Below, piece after piece: positions 6,124 to 14,800 of a stretch of 15,931 nt of DNA; positions within the stretch are counted from its first letter, which is position 1; each line of letters begins with the position of its first letter. Location of the stretch: assembly GCA_035574455.1 (NCBI GenBank), contig DATLYT010000191.1, forward strand, positions 1-15,931, written 5' to 3'. The DNA comes from DATLYT01 sp035574455. GTDB taxonomy: Bacteria; Bacteroidota; Ignavibacteria; UBA10030. A model generated the notes under the pieces. The model was not told the origin of the DNA. It saw only the letters and a program-made list of their open reading frames with translations, and made no database searches. The translations under genes and the position numbers were made by a program.

Positions 6124-6594
6124 ATGGACCTATCCTACATTAAAAAGATTATCCGGTTGGTCGAGAATAGTAATGTAGACGAGGTGGAAATAGAAGAGGA
6201 AGGGAAGAAAATACGGGTTGCGAAGAATAGGAACTCGGTGCCGACACATCAGGTGCCGATGTATGCCGCGCCTGTTCAAGCTACCCCTCAGCCAACCGCA
6301 CCAGTCCAACCCAGTCAGCCCGCAGAGGCTCCCCCACCCGCTAAAGCCGAAAAGAGGTATCACGAAATTAGATCCCCCATTGTCGGTACCTTCTACCGCG
6401 CTCCCGCACCGGACGCCGACCCCTTCGTCGAAGTCGGAGATGAAGTGAAACCCGGCCAGACGCTCTGCATTATCGAAGCCATGAAGCTCATGAACGAGAT
6501 CGAAAGCGATGTGGCGGGAAAAGTCGCTGCGATCCTTGTCGAAAACGGCAAGCCGGTCGAATACAACCAGGTGTTATTCCACATCGAAACATAA
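6124..6594 (+). CDS. accB: Acetyl-CoA carboxylase biotin carboxyl carrier protein
   Basis: This 156-residue protein carries the biotin that shuttles CO2 between biotin carboxylase and the carboxyltransferase, making malonyl-CoA for fatty acid synthesis. An N-terminal helical part (1-35) is followed by a Pro/Ala/Gln-rich flexible linker (about 39-76) and a biotinyl domain (about 80-156). The biotin attachment site is Lys121 in 'IIEAMKLMNEIES'. The 'SPIVGTFYRAPAPDADPFVEV' thumb-like segment of bacterial BCCP is also present (84-104). The length matches E. coli AccB (156). AGGGAGA at 6113-6119 is a good ribosome binding site for ATG 6124. accC follows, forming the usual accBC pair. Confidence 0.97.
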   Translation: MDLSYIKKIIRLVENSNVDEVEIEEEGKKIRVAKNRNSVPTHQVPMYAAPVQATPQPTAPVQPSQPAEAPPPAKAEKRYHEIRSPIVGTFYRAPAPDADPFVEVGDEVKPGQTLCIIEAMKLMNEIESDVAGKVAAILVENGKPVEYNQVLFHIET

Positions 6595-6651
6595 CGGGCT
6601 GCCGTTCCTTCCCGAATCTCGTTGGGAGGGACCAAGCTCGTGTTGACCAGC

Positions 6652-6657
6652 AAAGGA
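6652..6657 (+). promoter_or_regulatory. Ribosome binding site fixing the GTG start of accC
   Basis: AAAGGA at 6652-6657 lies 7 bases before GTG 6665. It supports GTG as the start codon, because the biotin carboxylase N-terminus 'MFKKVLIANRGEIALRV' begins exactly there. Confidence 0.75.
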
Positions 6658-6664
6658 ACTCCCG

Positions 6665-8005
6665 GTGTTTAAGAAAGTCCTGATAGCGAACCGCGGCGAA
6701 ATCGCCTTGCGTGTAATCCGTGCTTGCCGTGAATTGGGCATTCGGACGGTGGCGGTGTATTCGGAAGCCGACCGGTACTCGCTCCACGTCAAGTTTGCCG
6801 ATGAAGCGGTTTGCATCGGCCCGCCGCCGAGCAAGGAGAGCTACTTGAGTATTCCACGCATCATGGCGGCTGCTGAGGTGACGGGCGCTGATGCGATCCA
6901 TCCCGGCTACGGTTTTCTGGCCGAGAATGCTAATTTTGCCGAAATCTGTCTTTCATCGGGTCTCACCTTTATCGGTCCTAAGCCCGATGCGATCAGCGCG
7001 ATGGGCGATAAGGCGCTGGCGAAGGAAACGATGCGGAAAGCCGGCGTGCCGGTTGTGCCCGGCAGCGACGGCGTGATCACGGATGTCACCCAGGCAAAGA
7101 AGGTTGCAGCAGAAGTTGGCTACCCGATTATCATCAAGGCGACGGCAGGCGGAGGCGGACGAGGGATGCGGATTGTGCGTGGGCCGGATGAGTTAGAGAA
7201 TTCGTTCCAGACGGCGAGTCACGAAGCGGAAGCGGCGTTCGGGAATCCGTCGGTCTATATTGAAAAGTATCTTGAAGAGCCGCGCCACGTGGAAATTCAG
7301 GTGATGGGGGATCGTCACGGAACGGTGCTGCATTTTGGTGAACGCGACTGCTCGATCCAACGCCGACACCAGAAACTTGTCGAGGAATCTCCTTCGCCGG
7401 CGGTGAATGCCAAAATCCGCGAAGCGATGGGAGCGGCGGCTGTCAAGGGAGCAAAGAGTGTCGCCTACCTCGGCGCGGGAACCATCGAGTTTCTGCTCGA
7501 TAAAAATAAGAATTTCTACTTCATGGAGATGAATACGAGAATTCAGGTTGAGCATCCGGTCACAGAAGAAGTGCTGGGTATCGATCTGGTGAAGATGCAG
7601 ATTGAAGTTGCTGCGGGGAAGCGTCTGAAAAAGACGATCCTCAAGCCGCAGTGGCACGCGATCGAGTGTCGTATCAATGCCGAGGACCCGCACTACGATT
7701 TTCGCCCCTCGCCCGGCAAAATCTCCACGCTGCACTTCCCGGGCGGCTTCGGCGTCCGTGTCGATACCCATGCCTACGACGGTTATGAAATCCCGCCGTT
7801 CTATGATTCTCTTGTTGCCAAGCTGATTGTGAAAAGCAAAACCCGCGAGGAAGCAATCGAAAAGATGTACTATGCGCTCGATGAATTTGTTATTGAAGGT
7901 GTCAAAACGACGATACCGTTCCACCGCAAACTCATGAAGAACGAACGGTTTCGCAGCGGAAATTTTGATACGAAGTTTGTTGAATCGTTCGATTTCCATG
8001 ATTAA
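6665..8005 (+). CDS. accC: Acetyl-CoA carboxylase biotin carboxylase subunit
   Basis: This is a 446-residue ATP-grasp enzyme that carboxylates the biotin of AccB using ATP and bicarbonate. The N-terminal domain has 'KVLIANRGEIALRVIRACRE' (4-23) and 'IHPGYGFLAENANFAE' (79-94). The ATP-grasp domain has Lys159 and the glycine-rich loop 'AGGGGRGMRIV' (161-171), then 'ERDCSIQRRHQKLVEESPSP' (226-245) with Lys237. The metal/catalytic stretch 'FMEMNTRIQVEHPVTE' (286-301) includes Glu288, Asn290, Arg292 and Glu296. The C-terminal domain runs through 'ECRINAEDP' to 'NFDTKFVESF'. Length and motifs are those of a free-standing AccC, not a fused propionyl- or pyruvate carboxylase. It starts with GTG behind AAAGGA. 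All key residues appear intact. Confidence 0.98.
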   Translation: MFKKVLIANRGEIALRVIRACRELGIRTVAVYSEADRYSLHVKFADEAVCIGPPPSKESYLSIPRIMAAAEVTGADAIHPGYGFLAENANFAEICLSSGLTFIGPKPDAISAMGDKALAKETMRKAGVPVVPGSDGVITDVTQAKKVAAEVGYPIIIKATAGGGGRGMRIVRGPDELENSFQTASHEAEAAFGNPSVYIEKYLEEPRHVEIQVMGDRHGTVLHFGERDCSIQRRHQKLVEESPSPAVNAKIREAMGAAAVKGAKSVAYLGAGTIEFLLDKNKNFYFMEMNTRIQVEHPVTEEVLGIDLVKMQIEVAAGKRLKKTILKPQWHAIECRINAEDPHYDFRPSPGKISTLHFPGGFGVRVDTHAYDGYEIPPFYDSLVAKLIVKSKTREEAIEKMYYALDEFVIEGVKTTIPFHRKLMKNERFRSGNFDTKFVESFDFHD

Positions 8006-8044
8006 CCATGTTTCAGTTTGTATCAACGATCGATTGAGGACATA

Positions 8045-8425
8045 ATGAACTTTCCAGCACATCTCAAGTATACCAAAGAGCACGAGTGGATTTCTGTAAC
8101 GGGGAATACAGGCACCGTCGGCATCACGGACTACGCGCAAAGTGAATTAGGCGATGTCGTGTTTGTGGAGTTACCCACAGTGGGAGCCAAGCTCGAGCAG
8201 GGTAAAACCTTCGGCACGATTGAAGCGGTGAAAGCCGTTTCTGACCTCTACGCGCCCGTAAGCGGCGTTGTCACAGAGGTAAACAAAGAAGTGCAAGAAA
8301 GCCCTGAGCTGGTGAACAAGGAACCGTATGATCGTGGTTGGATGATCAAAATCACGATCGAACAACCCGACCAACTTGCATCACTCCTGGACGCCGACGC
8401 GTACAGGAAACTCATTGGAAAGTAA
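8045..8425 (+). CDS. gcvH: Glycine cleavage system H protein (lipoyl carrier)
   Basis: This is a 126-residue protein starting at ATG 8045, with TGAGGA at 8035-8040 as ribosome binding site; the in-frame TTG at 8018 is less likely. GcvH carries the aminomethyl group between the P, T and L proteins of glycine cleavage on a lipoyl arm. The lipoylation lysine is Lys63 in 'TFGTIEAVKAVSDLYAP'. Other signatures are 'YTKEHEWI' (9-16), 'VGITDYAQSELGDVVFVELP' (25-44) and 'NKEPYDRGWMIKI'. The length is normal (125-130). It follows accC by 39 bases in the same orientation, with no other gcv gene in the window, so it may be co-transcribed with the carboxylase genes. Confidence 0.97.
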   Translation: MNFPAHLKYTKEHEWISVTGNTGTVGITDYAQSELGDVVFVELPTVGAKLEQGKTFGTIEAVKAVSDLYAPVSGVVTEVNKEVQESPELVNKEPYDRGWMIKITIEQPDQLASLLDADAYRKLIGK

Positions 8426-8467
8426 TGCCATTATCGGAGTAGCAAGTACAATTCATCGTCGTGCTAC

Positions 8468-8474
8468 AAGGAGG
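8468..8474 (+). promoter_or_regulatory. Strong Shine-Dalgarno supporting the GTG start of the histidine kinase
   Basis: AAGGAGG at 8468-8474 is a full Shine-Dalgarno match, 8 bases before GTG 8483. It is much the best ribosome binding site in the window and settles the GTG start. A 6-bp inverted repeat (GTAGCA 8439-8444, TGCTAC 8462-8467) ends exactly where it begins. Confidence 0.8.
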
Positions 8475-8482
8475 TCGTTAAG

Positions 8483-10471
8483 GTGAGCGATCCAAAGCAG
8501 CACGGAGTCGCACATTTAAATCAACGGCCGATGATGCCCAAGGCCCCCCCGCTTCACCCCACCCTTCATGCCCGCATGGTCGGGACTCTCATCGAGATGA
8601 TGAGCGATGCACTGTTTGTGCTCGACGTCAACGGCGTGATTCAATTCGCAAACCTTCCAGCGCAAAAGCTCGTCGGGTTACAGGAACAAGCGCTTATCGG
8701 GCAGCCGATTTTCCAAGTCCTCGAGGGTATCGTGAGTCGCGAAACGTGGCAGACAATGCAGCAGCGAGGGAAATTCGAGTATGAATCCTCCTTCAAAAGC
8801 TCCACAGGCATTCAACGAATGATTCATGTCTCCTCTTCCGTGATTGAAGAAGAGGGGGGAGTCATTGTCGTTCTCCATGATCTTACTGAACGGCGAGAGC
8901 TTACACGGCGCTTCGAAGAATCGCAGGAGAAGTACCAGAATATTGTCGAGAATTCGCTTGACGGGATCGTCATTGTTCAGGAGGGGAAGCTTGTGTTTGT
9001 TAATCCTTCCGCCGCTCGGATTTTCGAGTACGCAAGTCCTGAAGAAATGCGAATGGTCAATTTTTCAGACACGGTGGCTCCGGCAAGCAGACCGTTTGTG
9101 TTCCTCAACGATAGCAACCAAACGATTCGGGAGGATATTCTCCGGAATTACGAGATCAAAGGGTTGACGAAGCATGGAACGATCATCGACCTGGAGGTCA
9201 ACGCCCAGCTTGTGACCTGGAACGGTAAGCCTGCGGTTCAGGCGTCGTTCCGGAATATCACCCAGCGAAAAATGCTCGAACGCGAGCAGGCACTCTGGCT
9301 CTGGGAACAGGAAACGCTGAGCAGTATTGACCGGAAACTCGTCTCGATGGTCGGCCTTCAGCGGATGTTGGATGCCATCTCTCAACACGCAAAAACCCTG
9401 ACCAGAGCCGACTTTACAGGCGTTCTGATGTTGAACGAGGATGGGAGCTCCTACTCCTGGAACAGCGTAAAAGGGAATATCACACCGGTTGCCCGCGATC
9501 CCATACACCTTGACGATAAACAACGGCAATCGTTGCTCTCGAAAGAGCCTGTAATCCAACGAAACCTCCAAGAGAATGTTGAGCTCCCGACAAAGTCGTT
9601 GATGCTGTTGCGTGCCGAACGGCTCCACTCCGTCGGCTGTTTTCCGCTTACGGTGGAGGGAGCTGTCAAAGGGCAACTCGTAGTTGGTTTTCGATCAGAC
9701 CACGCGTTCACCGGTCGCGATATTCGCCTACTGGTATCGCTGGCGGAAAAATCCTCCATTGCATTAGCCAACGCACAACTCTACGAAAGTCTTCTCCAGC
9801 GAGAGAAAGAATTACAGATGCTCTCAGGAGCGCACGTGGAGGCACAGGAAGAAGAACGTCGACGCATCGCGCGGGAAATTCACGACAGCTTGGGTCAGAT
9901 GCTCACCGCCATCAAGTTTAACATAGAGATCCTCGAAGACCTGATTCCGAGAGACTCTCCAGACTACAAGCGGATCGAGGACACCAAGAACTTGTTGGAT
10001 GCAACGATGGCGGAAGCGCGGAAGATTGCCTACAATCTGATGCCCAGCGTTCTGGAAGATTTTGGCCTTGTCCCGGCACTGCAACTGCTGTGCGATCAGT
10101 TTTCTCAGCGTAACTCGATCAAGGTCGAGTATCAGTCGCACGGGCTAACCACACGACTGGAACCTGCACTCGAGGTTTCGTTGTACCGGATCGTGCAGGA
10201 AGCATTGAACAATATCGCCAAACATGCAGAGGCCAAGGAAGCAAGCGTACAGGTTATTCGTCATGCATCGGGCATTCGACTGACGATTGAAGATTCCGGC
10301 AAGGGATTTGACCCGTCGATTGTAGCTCAGGACATCACAGAACGTCGGGGAATGGGGTTAGTGAGTATGCGCGAGCGGGCGGCGTCGTTTCGGGGGACGG
10401 TCACGATCGATTCGGTACCGAATTCCGGGACAACGATTGTCATTGACATTCCTCTCCCCAGCCAGCAATGA
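8483..10471 (+). CDS. PAS-PAS-GAF sensor histidine kinase (HisKA_3 / NarL-partner type)
   Basis: This is a 662-residue kinase without any evident membrane segment, so probably a cytoplasmic sensor. The order is PAS 1 (about 30-140, ending 'VVLHDLTERREL'), PAS 2 (about 148-265, 'YQNIVENSLDGIVIVQEGKL' to 'FRNITQRKMLERE'), a GAF-like segment (about 280-432), then a short coiled linker. The dimerisation/phosphoacceptor domain has His467 in 'ERRRIAREIHDSLGQMLTAI' (458-477). The ATPase domain has an N box 'QEALNNIAKHAEA' (572-584), 'IEDSGKGFD' (602-610) and 'RRGMGLVSMRERA' (621-633). This is the class that pairs with NarL/FixJ regulators, and such a regulator overlaps its 3' end (ATGA at 10468-10471). 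The signal is unknown; PAS and GAF domains often sense redox, gases or small ligands. Confidence 0.95.
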   Translation: MSDPKQHGVAHLNQRPMMPKAPPLHPTLHARMVGTLIEMMSDALFVLDVNGVIQFANLPAQKLVGLQEQALIGQPIFQVLEGIVSRETWQTMQQRGKFEYESSFKSSTGIQRMIHVSSSVIEEEGGVIVVLHDLTERRELTRRFEESQEKYQNIVENSLDGIVIVQEGKLVFVNPSAARIFEYASPEEMRMVNFSDTVAPASRPFVFLNDSNQTIREDILRNYEIKGLTKHGTIIDLEVNAQLVTWNGKPAVQASFRNITQRKMLEREQALWLWEQETLSSIDRKLVSMVGLQRMLDAISQHAKTLTRADFTGVLMLNEDGSSYSWNSVKGNITPVARDPIHLDDKQRQSLLSKEPVIQRNLQENVELPTKSLMLLRAERLHSVGCFPLTVEGAVKGQLVVGFRSDHAFTGRDIRLLVSLAEKSSIALANAQLYESLLQREKELQMLSGAHVEAQEEERRRIAREIHDSLGQMLTAIKFNIEILEDLIPRDSPDYKRIEDTKNLLDATMAEARKIAYNLMPSVLEDFGLVPALQLLCDQFSQRNSIKVEYQSHGLTTRLEPALEVSLYRIVQEALNNIAKHAEAKEASVQVIRHASGIRLTIEDSGKGFDPSIVAQDITERRGMGLVSMRERAASFRGTVTIDSVPNSGTTIVIDIPLPSQQ

Positions 10472-11133
10472 GCAAGATTAAGATTTTGATAGCAGACGAT
10501 CACGCGCTTATCCGGACGGGTATTGCCACGTTACTGCAGAGTTACCCCGAGTTCGTCGTCGTTGGGGAAGCAACCGACGGCGCCGAAGCGGTGGAGATGA
10601 CGGGCAAAGTTCAACCCGATGTGGTACTGATCGACCTCGCCATGCCAAAGATGAACGGCATCGAAGCAACGCGACAGATCCGAGAGCGCTTTCCGAAAAC
10701 CAGAGTACTCGTGCTGACCATGCACGAGAATGATGAATACATTTACCAGATTTTAAAGTCGGGAGCAGGAGGGTACGTGCTCAAGGATGCGAGTCGGGAA
10801 GAACTCTGTAACGCCATCCGAGCTGTTGCGAGAGGAGAGAAATTCTTTAGCCCTCGCGTGTCCGAAATCATGGTGGAAAGTTTTGTCAAACGACGTGAGC
10901 AACCTCCCGTCGAACTTTCCTCAGCCGATATTCCGCTGACAAAGAGAGAAAAAGAAATTCTGAGTTTAGTGGTTGAAGGGTTGACCAACCAGCAAATCGC
11001 CGATAAGCTGTTCATCAGTCCTCGTACGGTTGATACCCATCGCACCAACATCATGCAGAAGCTCGATTTACACGATGTCGCCTCCCTTGTTCGATACGCC
11101 ATCAAACACGGTCTTGTTCGTCCCCAGCAGTAA
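10468..11133 (+). CDS. NarL/FixJ-family response regulator
   Basis: This is a 221-residue DNA-binding regulator. The receiver domain (1-120) has the acidic pair Asp10-Asp11, the phosphoacceptor Asp56 in 'DVVLIDLAMPKMNG', Thr84 and Lys106 ('YVLKDAS'). The LuxR-type helix-turn-helix (about 155-212) reads 'LTKREKEILSLVVEGLTNQQ' followed by 'IADKLFISPRTVDTHRTNIM'. All key residues are present. Its ATG overlaps the kinase stop codon, so the two are translationally coupled and almost certainly a cognate pair. The targets are unknown; the half-site cluster at 11229-11331 just downstream is a candidate operator. Confidence 0.97.
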   Translation: MSKIKILIADDHALIRTGIATLLQSYPEFVVVGEATDGAEAVEMTGKVQPDVVLIDLAMPKMNGIEATRQIRERFPKTRVLVLTMHENDEYIYQILKSGAGGYVLKDASREELCNAIRAVARGEKFFSPRVSEIMVESFVKRREQPPVELSSADIPLTKREKEILSLVVEGLTNQQIADKLFISPRTVDTHRTNIMQKLDLHDVASLVRYAIKHGLVRPQQ

Positions 11134-11228
11134 TCTTTCGCTTTTATTCACGATTGAGCAGATACGACGCGTTTACTGAGCTCAATTTTCCTCGAAAAAA
11201 TTCTCCATCTGACGAGTGCGTTTTCGAA

Positions 11229-11331
11229 CTACGGTATACACCGTAGATTCTCCGCGTCCCACCGTATTTTTGAAAATGCGTTTCCCTTCGCACAAAACCG
11301 TTACGAATTCTCACTATTTTAGACGCCGTAG
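11229..11331. promoter_or_regulatory. Palindrome and repeated ACCGTA-like half-sites upstream of the lone receiver gene
   Basis: CTACGGT (11229-11235) and ACCGTAG (11240-11246) form an inverted repeat with a 4-base centre. Related half-sites follow on the + strand: ACCGTAT at 11261-11267 (21 bases after the previous one, about two helical turns), ACCGTTA at 11297-11303 and GCCGTAG at 11325-11331. All lie in the 253-bp non-coding stretch between the two response-regulator genes. Arrays like this often bind dimeric regulators. Which protein binds, if any, is not known. I could not identify a convincing -35/-10 pair in this stretch. Confidence 0.45.
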
Positions 11332-11353
11332 CATTTCATGAACCACTTATGTG

Positions 11354-11378
11354 CCAGCACCTTATGCTGGAGAAAGGA
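11354..11378 (+). promoter_or_regulatory. Small hairpin abutting the ribosome binding site of the lone receiver gene
   Basis: CCAGCA (11354-11359) and TGCTGG (11365-11370) form a 6-bp stem with a 5-base loop. It ends exactly at AGAAAGGA (11371-11378), which lies 8 bases before ATG 11387. The Shine-Dalgarno supports ATG 11387 over an upstream in-frame alternative at 11351. A role of the hairpin in translation control is possible but unproven. Confidence 0.5.
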
Positions 11379-11386
11379 CGGTTTGT

Positions 11387-11770
11387 ATGTTACCGTTAAA
11401 AGTTCTTGTGGCGGACGATCATGCCGAATTCCGTCATATCATCCATGAGTATCTGGATCGCCTGCCGAACATTTCGGTCGTGGGTGAGGCAACGGACGGA
11501 CAGGAAGTTGTGGAACAAGTGGAACGACTCCAACCGGACGTTGTGCTGATGGATATTTCCATGCCGCGTCAGAGCGGTCTGGAAGCCACGCGCATCATTA
11601 AACAACGATGGCCGGAGACTAAGGTTGTTATCGCGACGATGCACGACAATCCGCTGTACCGTCTGCAGGCGAGTGAGGCGCGGGCGGATGATTTTGTCGT
11701 CAAATCATCCCTTAAAGCGAAGCTTGTTGCAACGCTTGATTCCTACGCACGGGCGTTAGCTGTTTCGTAA
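11387..11770 (+). CDS. Single-domain response regulator (receiver only)
   Basis: This is a 127-residue protein consisting of one receiver domain. It has Asp10-Asp11, phosphoacceptor Asp56 in 'DVVLMDISMPRQSG', Thr84 and Lys106 ('DDFVVKSS'), so it should be phosphorylatable. There is no output domain: the frame stops at TAA 11768-11770, where the NarL relative would continue into a linker and helix-turn-helix. It resembles the receiver of the regulator encoded at 10468-11133 ('VGEATDG', 'QPDVVL(M/I)D', 'TMH(D/E)N'), which suggests a paralogue. It could serve as a phosphate sink, an intermediate in a relay, or a regulator acting by protein contact. The start is ATG 11387 with AGAAAGGA upstream. 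It is separated from the kinase pair by 253 bases and followed after 57 bases by a large surface-protein gene. Confidence 0.93.
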   Translation: MLPLKVLVADDHAEFRHIIHEYLDRLPNISVVGEATDGQEVVEQVERLQPDVVLMDISMPRQSGLEATRIIKQRWPETKVVIATMHDNPLYRLQASEARADDFVVKSSLKAKLVATLDSYARALAVS

Positions 11771-11827
11771 CAATCGAAGTTGTACTCGAATTTCGTTTTC
11801 GTTACGACTGCGTTTTACACTTTTTCA

Positions 11828-14800
11828 GTGAAGAAATCTTCTTCCATATTGACCCGTTGGTCTTTGGGACCTTTCCTACTGCTTGCAGCGCTTCTGCTGT
11901 GTGCGGCGCCATCCTTTGGCCAATCGACGTACACTTGGATTGGCTCTAACGGATTAGGCGGCGACGGCACGTGGAACACAGCTACCCACTGGAGTCCTTC
12001 CCGCAGCTCACCGAACGCCGCGGACATTCTCCAATTCAGCCTTGGTGGATCCCCCACGGTCACCGTCAATGCAGGCTTTACGAATGGTAGCATTCAAGTG
12101 TCAAATTCCACCTCCGTCACGTTCACGGCTGGTGCCGGACGAACGTTGACCGTAACCAATGTGACTGGAGACGATCTCATTATTGCATCCAACTCGTCGG
12201 TCACACTCGGCACGAATATCAACATGACGCTGGCATCGAGCGCCACGGCTGCTATTAGCGGTACGCTCACCGTCAATAGTGGAAGGACCTACAACACTGA
12301 CGGAACCTCGGTGGTGACGACCGTTACGGGTACCATTATCAATGCAGGGACGGTAACGAGTACCACGGCAAGTAAGCTGCTGTTCAATAGCGGCGCGATA
12401 TATCAGCATAATCGAAATGGAGGGACGGTCCCGACAGCGGCCTGGGATGCCAACTCGACCTGTGAAATAACCGGCATCACCAACACAAACCCTTCAGGAT
12501 TAGCACAATCGTTTGGTCATCTGGTATGGAATACTCCGGGCATGACGGGAAACCGGACGTTTCCAGACGCATCGACAATGAGTATCGCGGGTAACCTCCA
12601 AATCCTCAGCACGGGTACTGGAATACTCGAGTTCAACAATCAGACAGCGCTGTCAATTTCCGGAAATCTTCTGATCTCGGGCGGAACCACCCAGCTTACG
12701 CCGAACAACACGGCACGAAGCTGGACGGTTGGGGGCAGTGTGATGATCTCGGGTGGAACTTTGGACCTGTCGAATGGCAATAAAGTCGGGACGTTGAACG
12801 TTGCCGGAAATTTTTCAATCACAAGCGGGACTCTAACGGAGACGGGAACAGGAAGCGGAGCGGTCATTTTCAACGGCTCTGGCCCACAAATCTACACCTC
12901 CGGCGGTACTGTGTCGAACACCGTGAACTTCACTGTAAACAATGGAAGCTACCTGCAGATGGCCGATGGTACAACCGTTGTTTCAGGAGGCGGCAGCTTC
13001 ACCCTTTCCAGCGGCGCCACGCTTGGCGTCACCTCGGTAGATGGTATCACGACATCCGGGGCAACGGGGAATATTCAGGTCACCGGAACCAGAACCTACT
13101 CCAGTGGAGCTCACTACATCTACAACGGTACGACTGCCCAAGTAACGGGAAACGGTCTCACCCAGAACATCCCAGCCAATCTCACGATCAATAATAGTGC
13201 GGGAGTTACCTTGAGTGCTGCAACCACGATTTCTGGCAATCTCACGATTGCCTCAGGGGCAGTGCTCGATGCGAGTTCCAGCAACTTCAACATGACCGTG
13301 GGTGGCAATTGGACGAACAACGGTGGAACATTTACTCCTCGCGCGGCAACAGTGACGTTCAACGGGACAGGAACGCAAGTTATTAATGGCACAGCAGTGA
13401 GTCAAACGTTTAATAGCGTTACAGTCAACAAGAGTGCACAGACACTGTCGTTCGGCGGAAACACGTCGTCTATTTTACTCTCCGGCAATCTAACCATCCT
13501 CGCCGGTACGTTCGATCTTGGGAGTGGTACAGCGGATAGAATATCTGCCGGAGGAGTGCTTACCGTCAGCAACGGTGCTACGCTCAAGGTGGGTGGGACG
13601 GGAACGCTTCCCGCGAATTATTCCACGCATTCGATAGGAGCAACGAGTACAGTCGAATATAATGGCACGACTCAAACTATCGCCGCTCTGAACAGTGCAC
13701 AGGATTATGGTAATCTCATCGTTTCATCATCTACCTCTGCGACAGCCGGAGGCAATGTTGGTGTGGTTGGTACGCTCACATTGAACAATGACCTCGATAT
13801 GGGTTCCAACACACTCACGCTGGGAAGTGCGGCAACGGTCACGAGCACGGGGGATGTGGTGGGGGCAGTGTTCCGGAGCGGACTGGCAACGGGTACGGCT
13901 TACGCGTTCAATAATCAATATACCACGATCACATTCTCTGGATCGGCTCCGACGAATGTCACCAGCGTGCTCACGAGAGGGTCGGCCCCTTCCGGAAAAT
14001 CAGATGCGATTCAACGCTACTACACTATTTCGAATACCGGTGGGTTTGGCGCTGCAACTCTCCGATTGCACTACCTTGACTCAGAGTTAAACGGTAATAC
14101 CGAGCTCGACCTCGTGCTCTGGAAAGATGTTTCAGGAACATGGACGGAACAGGGGCGCACAGGCTCAGTCGATGCTACCAATAACTTTGTTGAGCTTGCC
14201 GGTATCACCTCCTTCTCTGCCTGGACACTGGCGAACAATTTGCTCGACCATTTTGCCGTTTCGTTTACTTCACCCCAAACCAGCGGAACCGCTTTCACGG
14301 GCACCAACACCATTACCGCCCAAGATGCTGGCAACCGTACGGTAACGAGGTTCAACGCGGCAACGAATAACGTGACCGTAACCGCAACGCCCAACGATGG
14401 TACCATTACCGGCCTCGGTTCCGGCAATAACAACGTGCTCAATCAGGCGAGTGATTTTGTCAACGGTGTCGCCAACGTGACCGGCTCGTTGATATTCTCT
14501 GGTGCAGCGGGCGACCATACTTTTACGGCAACCTCGGCCAACGGAAAGACCGGAACGAGCAGCACAGTGACGATCGTTGCTCGCACGACTAAGTGGCAGG
14601 GAGATGTGAGCAGTTCCTGGAATGATCCTGACAACTGGGATAATGGCGTCCCGGATCAATATACGAATGTGATTATCGGGACAGCAGTCACGTACAACCC
14701 GCTCGTCCCGACGACTGGTGCGAGCACCTTCGACCTTACCATTAACAACGGTGGCTATCTCGCGTGGGAGCCGTGCGGTGGCGTTCTCAACATCTACGGT

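Noticed and set aside
6606..6631. Hairpin between accB and accC
   Set aside because: CCTTCCC/GGGAGGG pairs only with a G-T wobble, has a 10-base loop and no T tract. Nothing indicates a terminator or riboswitch.
8018..8044. Nine-residue N-terminal extension of GcvH from TTG 8018
   Set aside because: ATG 8045 has TGAGGA at the right distance, and the family N-terminus begins there.
11153..11186. Terminator after the NarL-type regulator (ATTGAGC/GCTCAAT)
   Set aside because: The stem is only 7 bp with a 20-base loop, and the T tract is short. It is too weak to call.
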